Assembly (NCBI RefSeq): GCF_000143685.1
Contig: NC_014328.1
Coordinates: forward strand, 3,472,001 to 3,536,000
Direction: 5' to 3'
DNA: 64,000 nucleotides
DNA from: Clostridium ljungdahlii DSM 13528
GTDB lineage: Bacteria > Bacillota > Clostridia > Clostridiales > Clostridiaceae
Shown: positions 54,510 to 63,589 of the stretch, in pieces
How the letters are laid out: the number at the start of each line of letters is the position of its first letter
Position numbering within the stretch: the stretch's first letter is position 1
Position numbers and translations under genes: made by a program
The notes under the pieces: generated by a model
The model's input: the letters and a program-made list of their open reading frames with translations, nothing else
Databases searched by the model: none
Told to the model about the DNA's origin: nothing

Positions 54510-55265
54510 ATGAAAAAAAATATTATTAAAAGTTCCATAGTATTTATGGTGATTTTTGCTTTATTTTTTATAGCATCAGATAAATCAACTGTTCATGCAT
54601 TAAATTGCTATACAGTAAGCTTGTCAAATTTTAAAGAGGTATCCCAAAACATTTATGTACAGCCAAATACTTCTGATAAAGATATAAATAATATATTGAG
54701 TACCATTTCCAAATCTAAAAACATTGTGGCCAATTTATATGGAAGTTTCAATGCTAAACCTGTCTTTATAATTAGCAAAGATTCAACAGCCTTAAAAAAA
54801 TTTGGTGTTGAAAATAAAACAGGAGCTACACAAAAAACTATACTAGGTAGCTACATAGTTCTGGGACCAGAGGGATTAAATACTAATGTAATTTCTCACG
54901 AACTCACTCACAGCGAGTTAGCCTACAGGATTCATAAAAGTAAAAGTACAAAAATACCTGTGTGGTTTGATGAGGGAATGGCAATGCAAGTAGATAATAG
55001 ACCTAAATACTCTGAGGGACAATGGATAAAGGAAACTCAAAATGGTACAAAAATACCTGATATGAAAACTTTAAATTCATATACCCAATTTTATGCAGCT
55101 GATTTAGATACAAGAGTGTTAAATTACACTTTGGCAAAGCATGAAGTACATAGATGGTTATCTATTGTAGGCCAAAAAGGTCTATCACAGTTAATTGATG
55201 ATGTTAATAATGGTAATGATTTTTATAAGTCTTATAACACCATTGAAAAAGAAAATAGTAAATAA
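54510..55265 (+). CDS. Secreted gluzincin-type metallopeptidase (peptidase MA-like)
   Basis: 251 residues. Signal peptide of about 30 residues (IIKSSIVFMVIFALFFIAS...VHA). Zinc motif SHELTHSEL near 131 (HEXXH) and VWFDEGMAM near 152 providing the third ligand Glu. Similar to the peptidase MA superfamily; substrate unknown. ATG after TTGGAGGA. Confidence 0.8.
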   Translation: MKKNIIKSSIVFMVIFALFFIASDKSTVHALNCYTVSLSNFKEVSQNIYVQPNTSDKDINNILSTISKSKNIVANLYGSFNAKPVFIISKDSTALKKFGVENKTGATQKTILGSYIVLGPEGLNTNVISHELTHSELAYRIHKSKSTKIPVWFDEGMAMQVDNRPKYSEGQWIKETQNGTKIPDMKTLNSYTQFYAADLDTRVLNYTLAKHEVHRWLSIVGQKGLSQLIDDVNNGNDFYKSYNTIEKENSK

Positions 55266-55269
55266 TAGC

Positions 55270-55303
55270 TGATCAGGACTAGCATAAGTACTAGTCCTGG
55301 TCA
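55270..55303. terminator. Bidirectional terminator-like hairpin
   Basis: TGATCAGGACTAG / CTAGTCCTGGTCA, 12-13 paired bases around CATAAGTA, between convergent genes ending at 55265 and 55321. No strong U-tract. Confidence 0.6.
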
Positions 55304-55320
55304 ATAAATTAAATAATTTA

Positions 55321-55932
55321 CTATTCTTGGTTATTCAATATTGGTACAAGCTTTACATCCTGATAGAAGTTTGCAGTAGCCGCTTGCATATAAGGACATA
55401 CAAAAATAAACCCTATGCCAAAAGTAACAACTGAAAGTATTATCCATCCTAAAAAGCTGATCAATAAGCAAAATAACTCCCATTTGTGTCCATACATCAT
55501 TTTCTTGCTTTCATCAAGTGCCTCAAGTACAGGAATATCTGGGTTTTCACTAAGAACATACATAGCCATAGAGTACCTCAATGATGCTATTAATCCCGGT
55601 ATAATAAGCAGCAGTGACCATAAAAAAATAAATATGCTCATAATAATATATAGTATTATTGCAGAACCTAGATTTTTAAACCCATCGAACAAATCCTCCA
55701 CTTGAAACTTCTCGGATTTTACAAGTTTTATAAAGCATCCTACAACACCAAGTGTAAGTGGTCCAACAATCAAAAAAGAAATAATGATACCTGCATGTGG
55801 TATAAAATTTATACCAATAATAATTAGTGAATACACAAGGCACACCAAAACACACTTACCCCAGTTACCCTTTAACTGATCTCTAGATACTTTCCTCAGC
55901 TGATAGCTAGTACGAACAGAAGCATTACTCAT
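55321..55932 (-). CDS. DUF975 family membrane protein
   Basis: 203 residues: N-terminal RDQLKGNWGKCVLVCLVYSL, then about five membrane segments with LFDGFKNLGSAI and LEALDESKKMMYGHKWELF, the family signature. Function unknown. ATG after AGGGGAT. Confidence 0.88.
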   Translation of the reverse strand: MSNASVRTSYQLRKVSRDQLKGNWGKCVLVCLVYSLIIIGINFIPHAGIIISFLIVGPLTLGVVGCFIKLVKSEKFQVEDLFDGFKNLGSAIILYIIMSIFIFLWSLLLIIPGLIASLRYSMAMYVLSENPDIPVLEALDESKKMMYGHKWELFCLLISFLGWIILSVVTFGIGFIFVCPYMQAATANFYQDVKLVPILNNQE

Positions 55933-56125
55933 TTTTAATCCCCTTTCAAATACATATATTTTGCTCTACATATTACTGCAAAAAGTTACAGCTATATTAA
56001 CTTATGATCTATCAAATAAAACTGTTAATTTATTTAAATGTAATTCAAATTTATTCTTTCAAAATTGAGCAGTATGATATATCATATAACTAACGTTGGT
56101 AATTTTGAAAGAAGGCTTGACATCA

Positions 56126-57346
56126 TTGAAAATTTGGAAAAGAAACCTAATTGTATGTTGGTTAGGAGCATTTGTAACTGCCTTGGGACTAAGCCAAATA
56201 GCCCCAATAATGCCCCTTTACATCAAACAACTTGGTATTCATGACATCTCTACTATTGAACAAATATCTGGAGTTGCCTTTGGAGTTACTTTTGTAGTTT
56301 TAGCAATATTTTCACCAATTTGGGGATATGCAGCTGATAAAATTGGTAGAAAACCAATGCTCTTACGTGCAAGTATTGGAATGTCTATTGTAATTTCAAC
56401 TATGGGACTTGCACAAAATATATATCAACTTATTGGTTTAAGAATGCTCCAAGGAGTTGTAGCAGGTTACAGTACAGCTTGTATGACATTAATTGCAACT
56501 CAAACCGAAAAAGAACATTCTGGTTGGGCATTAGGTGTGCTGTCCACAGCTTCTATTTCTGGTTCACTACTTGGGCCACTTATTGGAGGATATCTTGATG
56601 AAATTTTGGGACTGCAATTTACTTTTTTCTTTACTGGCATCCTTATGCTAATTGTTTTTATTCTAACTTTAATATTTGTAAAAGAAAACTTTATAAAATC
56701 CAATAAAAAAGTACTCAGTACAAAAGAAGTTTGGAAACAACTTCCTGATTGTCACTTAACTATTGTTTTATTTGCTACTTCTTTTATTTTACAGCTTGCC
56801 TTTTATTCTATAGAACCCATAATAACAGTATATATATCTCAATTATCTCGCAGCTCAGCCCATATTGCCTTAATTTCTGGAATGGCATTTTCTGCTTCTG
56901 GCCTTGCTAGCATTATTGCAGCTCCAAGGCTTGGAAAACTGTCAGATAAAATTGGACCTCAAAAGGTTATGCTTGCGTCTCTTATTATAGCTGGTTTAAT
57001 ATTTATACCTCAAGCTTTTGTAAAAAATTCTTGGCAGCTTATCATATTAAGATTTTCATTGGGTTTTGTAACAGCAGGACTAGCACCATCAATTAATACA
57101 CTGGTAAAGAAAATAACACCAGAAGCCCTTACTGGAAGAATGTTTGGTTTTAACATGAGCGCATTTTATTTAGGTACCTTTTCCGGTTCTTTACTTGGTG
57201 GACAAATAGCCTCATATTTTGGTATGAAATATGTATTTTTCATTACTAGCGCACTACTTCTTTTAAATGGTTTATTGGTTTATGAAAAAATCTGTAAAAA
57301 ACTAGATTCAAATGCTGCTGCTCCATTAAAAGAGCATATGGTTTAA
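56126..57346 (+). CDS. MFS transporter, drug efflux type
   Basis: About 406 residues, twelve membrane segments. Motif A is GYAADKIGRKPML near 72; motif C-like GVLSTASISGSLLGPLIGG near 140 indicates an antiporter of the DHA1 type. The start is uncertain: TTG 56126 is about 10 bases after AAGAAGG, whereas the frame is open from 56096. Substrate unknown. Confidence 0.85.
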   Translation: MKIWKRNLIVCWLGAFVTALGLSQIAPIMPLYIKQLGIHDISTIEQISGVAFGVTFVVLAIFSPIWGYAADKIGRKPMLLRASIGMSIVISTMGLAQNIYQLIGLRMLQGVVAGYSTACMTLIATQTEKEHSGWALGVLSTASISGSLLGPLIGGYLDEILGLQFTFFFTGILMLIVFILTLIFVKENFIKSNKKVLSTKEVWKQLPDCHLTIVLFATSFILQLAFYSIEPIITVYISQLSRSSAHIALISGMAFSASGLASIIAAPRLGKLSDKIGPQKVMLASLIIAGLIFIPQAFVKNSWQLIILRFSLGFVTAGLAPSINTLVKKITPEALTGRMFGFNMSAFYLGTFSGSLLGGQIASYFGMKYVFFITSALLLLNGLLVYEKICKKLDSNAAAPLKEHMV

Positions 57347-57375
57347 AAATCAGTTTTGAGTTTATTAAAAACTAT

Positions 57376-57416
57376 AAAAAAAAGCTCAAGCCTATATGCT
57401 AGACTTAAGCTTTTTT
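57376..57416. terminator. Convergent terminator
   Basis: AAAAAAAGCT ... AGCTTTTTT with AAG/CTT pairs inside; serves both the MFS gene and the PAP2 gene, overlapping the last codons of the latter. Confidence 0.6.
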
Positions 57417-57952
57417 AATAAATATGATTTAATTCTTTTAAATAAATATATTGTTATTTTGCTAGATACAAGTCCTAATACTATTCCAGCAAGCACATCT
57501 GTAGGATAATGCACATATAAATATATTCTTGAAAAAGCTATTAAAATTGCTACAGTAAAAATTACTGGTGCATATTTTTTGAAATACCTGGATAATATGC
57601 TTGCTGCTGCAAAAGATGCCGTAGTATGTCCTGATGGAAATGAATAGGAAGCTGGCTTTGCAACTAAAAGCTTTATAGTTGGGTCAAAATAAAAAGGCCT
57701 TGTACGTTTAACTATATGTTTTATCAATCCTTCACCAAGTATTGATCCTATTATAATAGCTGTTAAAACCATAATTCCAACTTTTCTATATTTCTTACTT
57801 GCTATAAGTACTATGGAAATTGCAATCCATATAAGCCCCTTATTACCAAGTGAAGTAAATGCAATCATAACCTTGTCTAAAATCTGATTATGCATATTAT
57901 TTGCTATATACGAAAGAATGTATTCATCAAATTTGTATATTAATGTAACCAT
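57392..57952 (-). CDS. PAP2 family phosphatase
   Basis: 186 residues, 5-6 membrane segments. The three phosphatase motifs are present: KRTRPF near 87, YSFPSGHTTA near 108 and SRIYLYVHYPTDV near 153. Likely an undecaprenyl- or lipid-phosphate phosphatase at the membrane. ATG 57952 follows GGGAGAT; the longer frame is rejected. Confidence 0.88.
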   Translation of the reverse strand: MVTLIYKFDEYILSYIANNMHNQILDKVMIAFTSLGNKGLIWIAISIVLIASKKYRKVGIMVLTAIIIGSILGEGLIKHIVKRTRPFYFDPTIKLLVAKPASYSFPSGHTTASFAAASILSRYFKKYAPVIFTVAILIAFSRIYLYVHYPTDVLAGIVLGLVSSKITIYLFKRIKSYLLKKLKSSI

Positions 57953-58175
57953 CTCTATCTCCCTGCTGTTTCTATTTAATATGTACAACTTACTAATAAT
58001 ACTACATTTCAAATTTAAAATCCACTAGCGTATGGAACTAAATATCAAATATATAGGGTTTTATTTTTAAAGTTTGTGTCTCCCACATATTTATAGATAT
58101 AATATAAATATATACAGCAAGTAAATACGAATCTATTCCATATCTGAAAAGTGGCTTACAAGGAGGTTAAAAGAA

Positions 58176-58271
58176 ATGGCAAGATGAATTATTATTTTTG
58201 GTTCATCTGGCTCTGGAAAAACAACATTGGAAAAATTAGTTGTAAAAAAACTTTATTTTCCCATATTTTGA
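58176..58271 (+). pseudogene. Remnant of a P-loop nucleoside-kinase-like gene
   Basis: After AAGGAGG, ATG 58176 reads MAR, stop, then IIIFGSSGSGKTTLEKLVVKK and a second stop at 58269. The Walker A motif and spacing fit small P-loop kinase-like proteins (FlaR/adenylate-kinase-like), but only the first 31 codons remain. Confidence 0.65.
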
Positions 58272-58274
58272 TAT

Positions 58275-58320
58275 AAAAATTTCAATTTAAGATTAAATAC
58301 TATAAACAGTAATTTGCAGT
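58275..58320 (+). repeat. Short dispersed repeat S1
   Basis: AATTTCAATTTAAG ... ACTATAAACAGTAATTTGCA, sharing its layout with 59199-59240 and 63517-63560. It lies 15 bp before the HxlR start. Confidence 0.55.
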
Positions 58321-58334
58321 TAGGATGGATGATA

Positions 58335-58691
58335 ATGAAATTAAGAAATGAATATACTTGTCCTTTAGAATTAACCCATGATATTATTCGTGGAAAATGG
58401 AAACCGATTATATTATGGCAACTCGGAAAAGGAGCTTCTTCTTTAGCATATTTACAAGAAGATATAAAAGGAATTGGACAAAAAATGTTACTTCAACATT
58501 TGAGTGAATTACAGGATTTTGGTATGGTTCAGAAGAAGCAATTTAGTGGCTATCCATTGAAAGTAGAGTATTCGTTGACTGAAAAGGGAAAACGAATGTT
58601 AGATGTTGTAGTTACTATGCAAAAAATCGGAATTGAGCTTATGAAAGAAGATGGCAAAGAAGCTTTTTTGAAAGAAAAGGGATTAATTTGA
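58335..58691 (+). CDS. HxlR family transcriptional regulator
   Basis: 118 residues: CPLELTHDIIRGKWKPIILWQL is the HxlR signature with Cys near 7 as a possible redox or electrophile sensor; winged-helix core LLQHLSELQDFGMVQKKQF. It probably controls the flavin-type gene downstream. ATG 58335 chosen with AGGA upstream. Confidence 0.88.
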   Translation: MKLRNEYTCPLELTHDIIRGKWKPIILWQLGKGASSLAYLQEDIKGIGQKMLLQHLSELQDFGMVQKKQFSGYPLKVEYSLTEKGKRMLDVVVTMQKIGIELMKEDGKEAFLKEKGLI

Positions 58692-58779
58692 ATCTATGCA
58701 TACAAAAAAGTGTGTAATGTACAACCGAATATGTTCCTGTTAAAATAAAAGAAAATATAAGCAGGAGGTATTTTTAACA

Positions 58780-59196
58780 ATGAAAAATCCAGAGAAAACA
58801 ATCGGTAATTTGATTGATAAAAGTAATGTGACAATTATTAGTTATATAGATAATGGGGGATTCCCTATTAGTAAGGCAATGTTATCCCCGCGAGAGCGTG
58901 AAGGAATTAAAACATTTTGGTTTTCAACAAACACATCATCAAATAAAGTCAGATATTTTCGGAAAAATCCTAAAGCAAGTGTATACTTTGTTAATAAGCG
59001 ATTTTTTCGAGGAGTAAGCCTTGTTGGAATAGTAGAAGTCCTTGAAACACTAGAAGCAAAGGAAAGATTATGGCAGGATGGTGATACAATTTACTATAAA
59101 CAAGGTGCAACTGACCCTGATTATTGTGTGTTAAAATTTACGGCAAAGAAAGGACGCTATTATAGTAATTTCAAATCTGAAGATTTTGATATCTGA
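58780..59196 (+). CDS. Pyridoxamine 5'-phosphate oxidase family protein
   Basis: 138 residues, split-barrel FMN-binding fold: MLSPREREGIKTFWFSTNTSSNKVRYF near 30 and KASVYFVNKRFFRGVSLVG near 62. Substrate unknown; may be a flavin reductase. ATG follows AGGAGG. Paired with the HxlR gene. Confidence 0.82.
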   Translation: MKNPEKTIGNLIDKSNVTIISYIDNGGFPISKAMLSPREREGIKTFWFSTNTSSNKVRYFRKNPKASVYFVNKRFFRGVSLVGIVEVLETLEAKERLWQDGDTIYYKQGATDPDYCVLKFTAKKGRYYSNFKSEDFDI

Positions 59197-59198
59197 AC

Positions 59199-59240
59199 AA
59201 ATTCCAATTTCAAGTTAAGCATTATAAGTTAGTAATTTGA
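59199..59240 (+). repeat. Short dispersed repeat S2
   Basis: AAATTCCAATTTCAAG ... ATTATAAGTTAGTAATTTGA, directly after the stop of the preceding gene and 15 bp before the next start. Confidence 0.55.
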
Positions 59241-59255
59241 CGGGAAAATGAATGT

Positions 59256-59919
59256 ATGAATAAAATAGGATTAAAAATAACCACAGCATTTTTATGGGTG
59301 GCCATATACTTCATAGTTATGCTTATATATACTTTTTTTGATATTGCTATATGGCGAAAAATTACAATAAAGTATTCAAATTGTTTAAATATTGTTTTTA
59401 TTATAGCATGTGTTATTACATTTATAATTCTACTTTGTAATAGAACAGGATATAAAGTTAGAATTTTTAAGAATGTAACAATTATAAATATTTTCTTAGC
59501 AGTTGGTTGTTCTGTGTTATTTTATTTTCTTTTAGATAAGTGCTTTGACCAAATATTTGAAAGCCTTTATCCTGCCAGTGAGCAGGCATATCAAAATACA
59601 ATACAATCGTTATTAAAAACGCCAATTACGAGTTTGCTGCAAGTGTGTATTATTGCACCTGTTATTGAAGAAATACTTATGAGAGGATTTGTATTAGGTG
59701 GATTAAAAGATTCTTATGGAAATAGCATTATTAATATCAGCAGTTTTATTTGCAGTTCTTCATTTTAACATGGTTCAGACAATTTCCGCTTTTATTTGCG
59801 GAATTATACTCGGGATTCTTTTTATTAAAACAGATTCAATTTTGAGCTGTATACTTGCACACAGTGGCTATAATCTAATTTTATTTGCCATGATGATTAT
59901 GCCTTATATAAAAAGATAA
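59256..59919 (+). pseudogene. CPBP family intramembrane protease, frameshifted
   Basis: Frame one (59256-59768) gives four membrane segments and EEILMRGFVLGGLKDSYG, the EExxxR motif. The continuation lies in another frame from about 59716 (LLISAVLFAVLHFNMVQ, then LAHSGYN), with the HxxxN and HxxxN/D motifs. One shift near 59716-59735 splits the gene. Corrected length would be about 220 residues, normal for the family. Not in a homopolymer run. Confidence 0.8.
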
Positions 59920-60052
59920 TTTTCATTGGTAGCTGTGAACCAAATTATGAATCGTTGAAAATTGAATAGTACAGTGTATAATATAATTAATATAATTTAA
60001 TACAAAATAGTAATTTTTTATGATATATTAATAAATTTGCAGGAGGATAATT

Positions 60053-60349
60053 ATGGTGGAAATGACTAATTCTAAAAAGTGGGGAATAGGAAGTTTATCA
60101 CTAATAATTGCTATATTCTCTATCATGTTCTCATTCACTTTTATTAATGGAAAATATATAGGAGAGCATATTTTAAATGGACTTGGAGTATCTTTTCCAA
60201 TAGGAATAATTTCTTTGGCTCTATTTTGTGCATCAATACTTATTGGACATAAATACAAGAATGATTACTTAGCCAAATCAGGGAAAATAGTATCTATAAT
60301 ATTTATTCTTTTAATAATTATATTGTCAATAATAAGTTCATTGTTTTAA
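60053..60349 (+). CDS. Small membrane protein of unknown function
   Basis: 98 residues with three hydrophobic segments (about 12-30, 42-62, 78-97); begins MVEMTNSKKWGIGSLSLIIA. Looks like a DUF4190-type small membrane protein. ATG after GGAGGAT. No operon partner. Confidence 0.6.
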   Translation: MVEMTNSKKWGIGSLSLIIAIFSIMFSFTFINGKYIGEHILNGLGVSFPIGIISLALFCASILIGHKYKNDYLAKSGKIVSIIFILLIIILSIISSLF

Positions 60350-60404
60350 AATTTAACGTAACAATTAAAAAGTGAATAATTTACTGACCTTTACCCACTT
60401 TGAT

Positions 60405-60421
60405 AGACACGAGGAACTCGT
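60405..60421. repeat. Small palindrome at the edge of the IS3 remnant
   Basis: ACACGAG-GAA-CTCGTGT, perfect 7-bp arms. Located just before the transposase remnant; may belong to the end of that element. Confidence 0.35.
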
Positions 60422-60452
60422 GTTATATTAAAAGTTAAAAGAATGGTAGGTT

Positions 60453-60730
60453 TATGAAAAAAACAATATAGTGCAGAATTTAAAATTGAAGTAATAAAAA
60501 GATTAGAGAAATCTGAAGAATCATTAAATAAGATAGCAACAGAATTAAGAGTAAGACCAAAAACAATGCATGTATGTGTAAATAAGTATAGAGAATCACC
60601 TGATACACCTTTTCCTGGCAGTGGACATCTTAAACCTGAAGATGAGAAATTAAGAAGATTAACAAAAGAATTAGTAATCAACGCATTAAATGACGCATAT
60701 CAACGTGGAGGAAGACCAAAATTCCATATT
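60453..60730 (+). pseudogene. IS3 family transposase remnant
   Basis: From 60474 the frame encodes SAEFKIEVIKRLEKSEESLN, KIATELRVRPKTMHVCVNKY and LKPEDEKLRRLTKEL, typical of an IS3 orfA HTH and leucine-zipper region, joined to a short orfB-like piece (NALNDAYQRGGRPK). Start region and the rest of orfB are missing. Confidence 0.7.
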
Positions 60731-60963
60731 TATTAACAGAAATATTATTAAAGAAATTATTGTTATTTTCCAAAATACATCCCTGTCTAAAATATACTGC
60801 AAATAGGTACTTCAACTATATGATTAATTTATGGTAATTCCCATAGCAACAACCTTTTATATAATAGTTTAATGTTTAAGCTATTGATTTCCCTATGATT
60901 AAATCATTCTGTGTAAGTACTGTTAATAAATTTCAATTTACTTTTTATCACATTATATTTTAA

Positions 60964-61284
60964 GGTGAAAATGCTAGTGCAGTTATTTATAGTATAATTG
61001 AATCTTCAAAAGCTAATGGACTTATAATAGAAAAATATCTTGTCTATTTATTTAATAGAATTGCTAATTCAGAAATTATAGATGCGGAGTTATTAGGATA
61101 GATTATGCCTTGGTCAAGCAACCTTTCGGCTTTTGTGAGGATTGAAAAGAATAAATAGAATGATTTTCCTATAAATTAAGTATTAAATTTTTAAACCCTG
61201 TTAATAGTAAGATTTTCTCTACTACAGGTTTTATTTTAGCATTAAATAATTTTTATTGCTATGCGTCAATTCTTTGACGCTTAC
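60964..61284 (+). mobile_element. IS66 remnant: transposase C-terminus and right end
   Basis: 60964-61101 encodes GENASAVIYSIIESSKANGL and YLVYLFNRIANSEIIDAELLG, then a stop, then MPWSSNLS: the conserved C-terminus of IS66 TnpC (family sequence I recall: ENA...IYSI-E-AK-NGL...LLPWS). TTGACGCTTAC at 61274-61284, read inward GTAAGCGTCAA, is the typical IS66 terminal repeat. The left part of the element is gone. 60731-60963 holds nothing I recognise. Confidence 0.72.
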
Positions 61285-61340
61285 GTTAAGACCTCCTATT
61301 GCATCTCCTAATACTGCCTTCATATGTTATCTACTACAAA

Positions 61341-61378
61341 AAATGAACCAGTCTACTTAAATTTCAGCTGATTCATTT
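61341..61378. terminator. Hairpin in non-coding DNA
   Basis: AAATGAACCAG / CTGATTCATTT, 10 of 11 paired, 16-nt loop, flanked by A and T runs. Possibly an old terminator. The rest of 61285-61500 shows no gene. Confidence 0.35.
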
Positions 61379-61501
61379 CATTTTCTCGCTATATTGCTAA
61401 TATTACGTAGTTATATTAATATAAAAAATGCTTACGCTTTATTTAACATAAATTTATATAATTCCTATTCCATATTTCTTAATATTAATTTTATTTTCAA
61501 T

Positions 61502-61634
61502 CTACATTGCTTCCCATAGTCCTTCTTTTAAAAACTCACCTTCATATTTCTCAATTTCTTTCAAATCATCTTTATATATATCAAGTGCCTTTTTTAACTC
61601 TTTATTTACTATCTGAATTAGTAGTTGAAGCAAG
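61502..61634 (-). pseudogene. Possible displaced C-terminus of the zinc-ribbon gene
   Basis: Read leftward, the frame gives NKELKKALDIYKDDLKEIEK and ends EGLWEAM. It has no own ribosome binding site and overlaps the end of the zinc-ribbon gene in another frame. It may be a coding tail detached by frameshift. Low certainty. Confidence 0.3.
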
Positions 61635-61898
61635 TTTATCTGACCCTCTAAATTTCTTGAGTCTTGACTTATCAAGACTATGACCAATGATTGCTATAAT
61701 AAATATAGCCACCGCAGTTGCCTGTCCTGCTACATAAGCATTTGTAACAAAACCAATGATTGCTATAATTAATACTGCTAGCCCTGTCAATATCTTATGC
61801 CTTGCGAAAAAAATTCTATGATCTTTGCCACAATTAGAGCATACACTTCCCTTTTCTATTTCTTTACCACATGCTTTACAATTTGTTAATTTACTCAT
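61602..61898 (-). CDS. Zinc-ribbon membrane protein
   Basis: 98 residues. N-terminal zinc ribbon (CKACGKEIEKGSVCSNCGK, four Cys), two hydrophobic segments at about 35-53 and 58-74, and a short basic tail. ATG 61898 after AGGAGG. Function unknown. Possibly truncated by a frameshift, as a plausible coding tail continues in another frame to 61502. Confidence 0.65.
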   Translation of the reverse strand: MSKLTNCKACGKEIEKGSVCSNCGKDHRIFFARHKILTGLAVLIIAIIGFVTNAYVAGQATAVAIFIIAIIGHSLDKSRLKKFRGSDKLASTTNSDSK

Positions 61899-62156
61899 TT
61901 ACGTCCTCCTGTATTTTGCTTTTTTACATCTTCATTTGTTTTTCATCATAATTATAACAAAAAATTCATGTTTTTACAATAATGTATATAAACTGTAAAT
62001 GTTTACAATTAATTTCAATTATAAAAATATAATATAATAATTAAAAAAATTTCTATAATTTTAAGAAAACGCTGGAAGATAGAGAATAAATAATTTAAAC
62101 GTCAGAAGAACTAGCAAGGGGATATCCTCCATGCATGTAGTTGAAACGAACAGGCT

Positions 62157-62288
62157 ATGAATAACAATTATCTTATGACACAAATATCAGATATGATAAA
62201 ACAACTGTATGAGTGGTATTACCTGAAAGCAAATGATATAAAAAAGAGACAAAAAAATATATCTTCTGACCTACTAAAAAAGCTTTAA
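62157..62288 (+). other. Small open frame of doubtful status
   Basis: 43 codons (MNNNYLMTQISDMIKQLYEW ... SSDLLKKL). A further open stretch follows in another frame (KHPIETEDILSMDMHS), suggesting a decayed gene. No ribosome binding site. In the gap 61899-62711 the only other structure is a nested GC-rich hairpin at 62621-62658. Confidence 0.25.
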
Positions 62289-62620
62289 ACATCCAATAGA
62301 AACAGAAGATATACTTAGCATGGATATGCATAGTATAAAAATGAATTTAAATTTGATCCTCCTTCACCTGCTAACTTGAGAGCTGACTCACCTTAGCCTG
62401 CACACGCAAAGGTACATCTAAAATCATTATTACCGTGACTATTATATCTTACATCATATTTTCCTGTTTCATATATATCTTTTCGATTCCTTATACAATG
62501 CTGACCAAACTTTAATCGGGGCGTGTCTGAAAAACAAATATTGCATAATGTGTAATTAAAGAGTATTTTTAAAAAGATTTAATCTGTTTTATTTCTTATG
62601 TTAGCAAATATCTAAAAAGA

Positions 62621-62658
62621 GCCCCTTACAAGCCCCTTGGGAGGGGCTTACAAGGAGC
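62621..62658. repeat. Nested GC-rich hairpin
   Basis: AAGCCCC-TTGGGA-GGGGCTT inside an outer GCCCCTTAC/ACAAGGAGC pairing, in otherwise AT-rich DNA. Followed by an AGTAAGRAGTAA-like simple repeat to 62730. Could be an IS end or a terminator. Confidence 0.45.
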
Positions 62659-62711
62659 CTATAAGTAAGGAAGTAATAAGCAAAAAATAATAAATAATAA
62701 ATAATAAGTAA

Positions 62712-63071
62712 GAAGTAAGGAGTAATAAGAGTGCAGATGAACCTGTACCTTTTGACACCTACAGTACTGTGCTGGCATTTTTTGAGGAAAATATATACCC
62801 TGTAGGAGAAGCTGTTAGGGAGAAAATCCGCATGTGGAGCGGTGTTATAGATTGTGATGTGATTATTCTGGCAGTAGAGGAAGCTTTAAAGTACAATGTC
62901 AGGAATATAAACTACGTTGATAGAATACTGCAGAGCTGGAGTAAGAAGGGCTTAAAGACTGCCAATGATGTTAAGAGGTATAAGAGCATATGGGAGTCCA
63001 GAAATACTGAACATAGGGAAAAGTATAGGCAGTATGATTTTAAGGAGCTTGAGAGGAAGCTTTTTGGATAG
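62712..63071 (+). pseudogene. DnaD-domain protein fragment
   Basis: The frame is open from 62712; residues TVLAFFEENIYPVGEAVREK, VIDCDVIILAVEEALKYN and INYVDRILQSWSKKGLKTAN form the DnaB_2/DnaD C-terminal domain found in phage replication initiators. The N-terminal winged helix is missing, replaced upstream by simple repeats, and no start with a ribosome binding site is present (a GTG at 62769 is internal). Confidence 0.7.
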
Positions 63072-63193
63072 GATGATGGATAGATTTATACTTTTGATGC
63101 ATTTTTGTATTAAATGGTGCTATTATGGTGTTAAACGCTGATTTAGTATATAAGAATCTTAATAGAAATAGTAATTTGGAGAGAGGATAGAAT

Positions 63194-63478
63194 ATGGCTT
63201 CTAGTCGAGAATATTTAGATTTTATTATTGGGAAATTAGATACACTAGACAATGTTTCTTCTAGAAAAATGATGGGAGAATATATTTTATATTTTCGAGG
63301 AAAGATTTTTCGGGGAATATATGATAACCGCCTTTTGGTTAAGATAACCAAGGCGAGTAGACAGTTGATGTTAGAGGCAATTGAGGAGTTGCCTTATGAT
63401 GGTGGAAAACCAATGCTTTTGGTTGATGATGTTGATAATAAAGAGTTCCTATATCAAATGATTAACGAAGATGTATGA
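63194..63478 (+). CDS. TfoX/Sxy family N-terminal domain protein
   Basis: 94 residues, one TfoX_N domain: YLDFIIGKLDTLDNVSSRKMMGEYILYF and KPMLLVDDVDNKEFL. Stand-alone domains of this type are widespread; no competence role is implied. ATG follows GGAGAGGA. Confidence 0.85.
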   Translation: MASSREYLDFIIGKLDTLDNVSSRKMMGEYILYFRGKIFRGIYDNRLLVKITKASRQLMLEAIEELPYDGGKPMLLVDDVDNKEFLYQMINEDV

Positions 63479-63516
63479 AGAACTTCCTACTCCAAAAGTA
63501 AAAAAGAGAAAGAGAT

Positions 63517-63560
63517 AAATTCCAATTTAAGGATGAGTCCTATAAATAGTAATTTGCAAA
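63517..63560 (+). repeat. Short dispersed repeat S3
   Basis: AAATTCCAATTTAAGG ... CCTATAAATAGTAATTTGCA, with internal AGGA/TCCT pairing. It separates the TfoX gene from the next gene. The tail ATAGTAATTTGGA recurs at 63165-63178, just before the TfoX gene. Confidence 0.55.
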
Positions 63561-63589
63561 TTTGAATATTTGTCTAAGAAGGTGAAATT

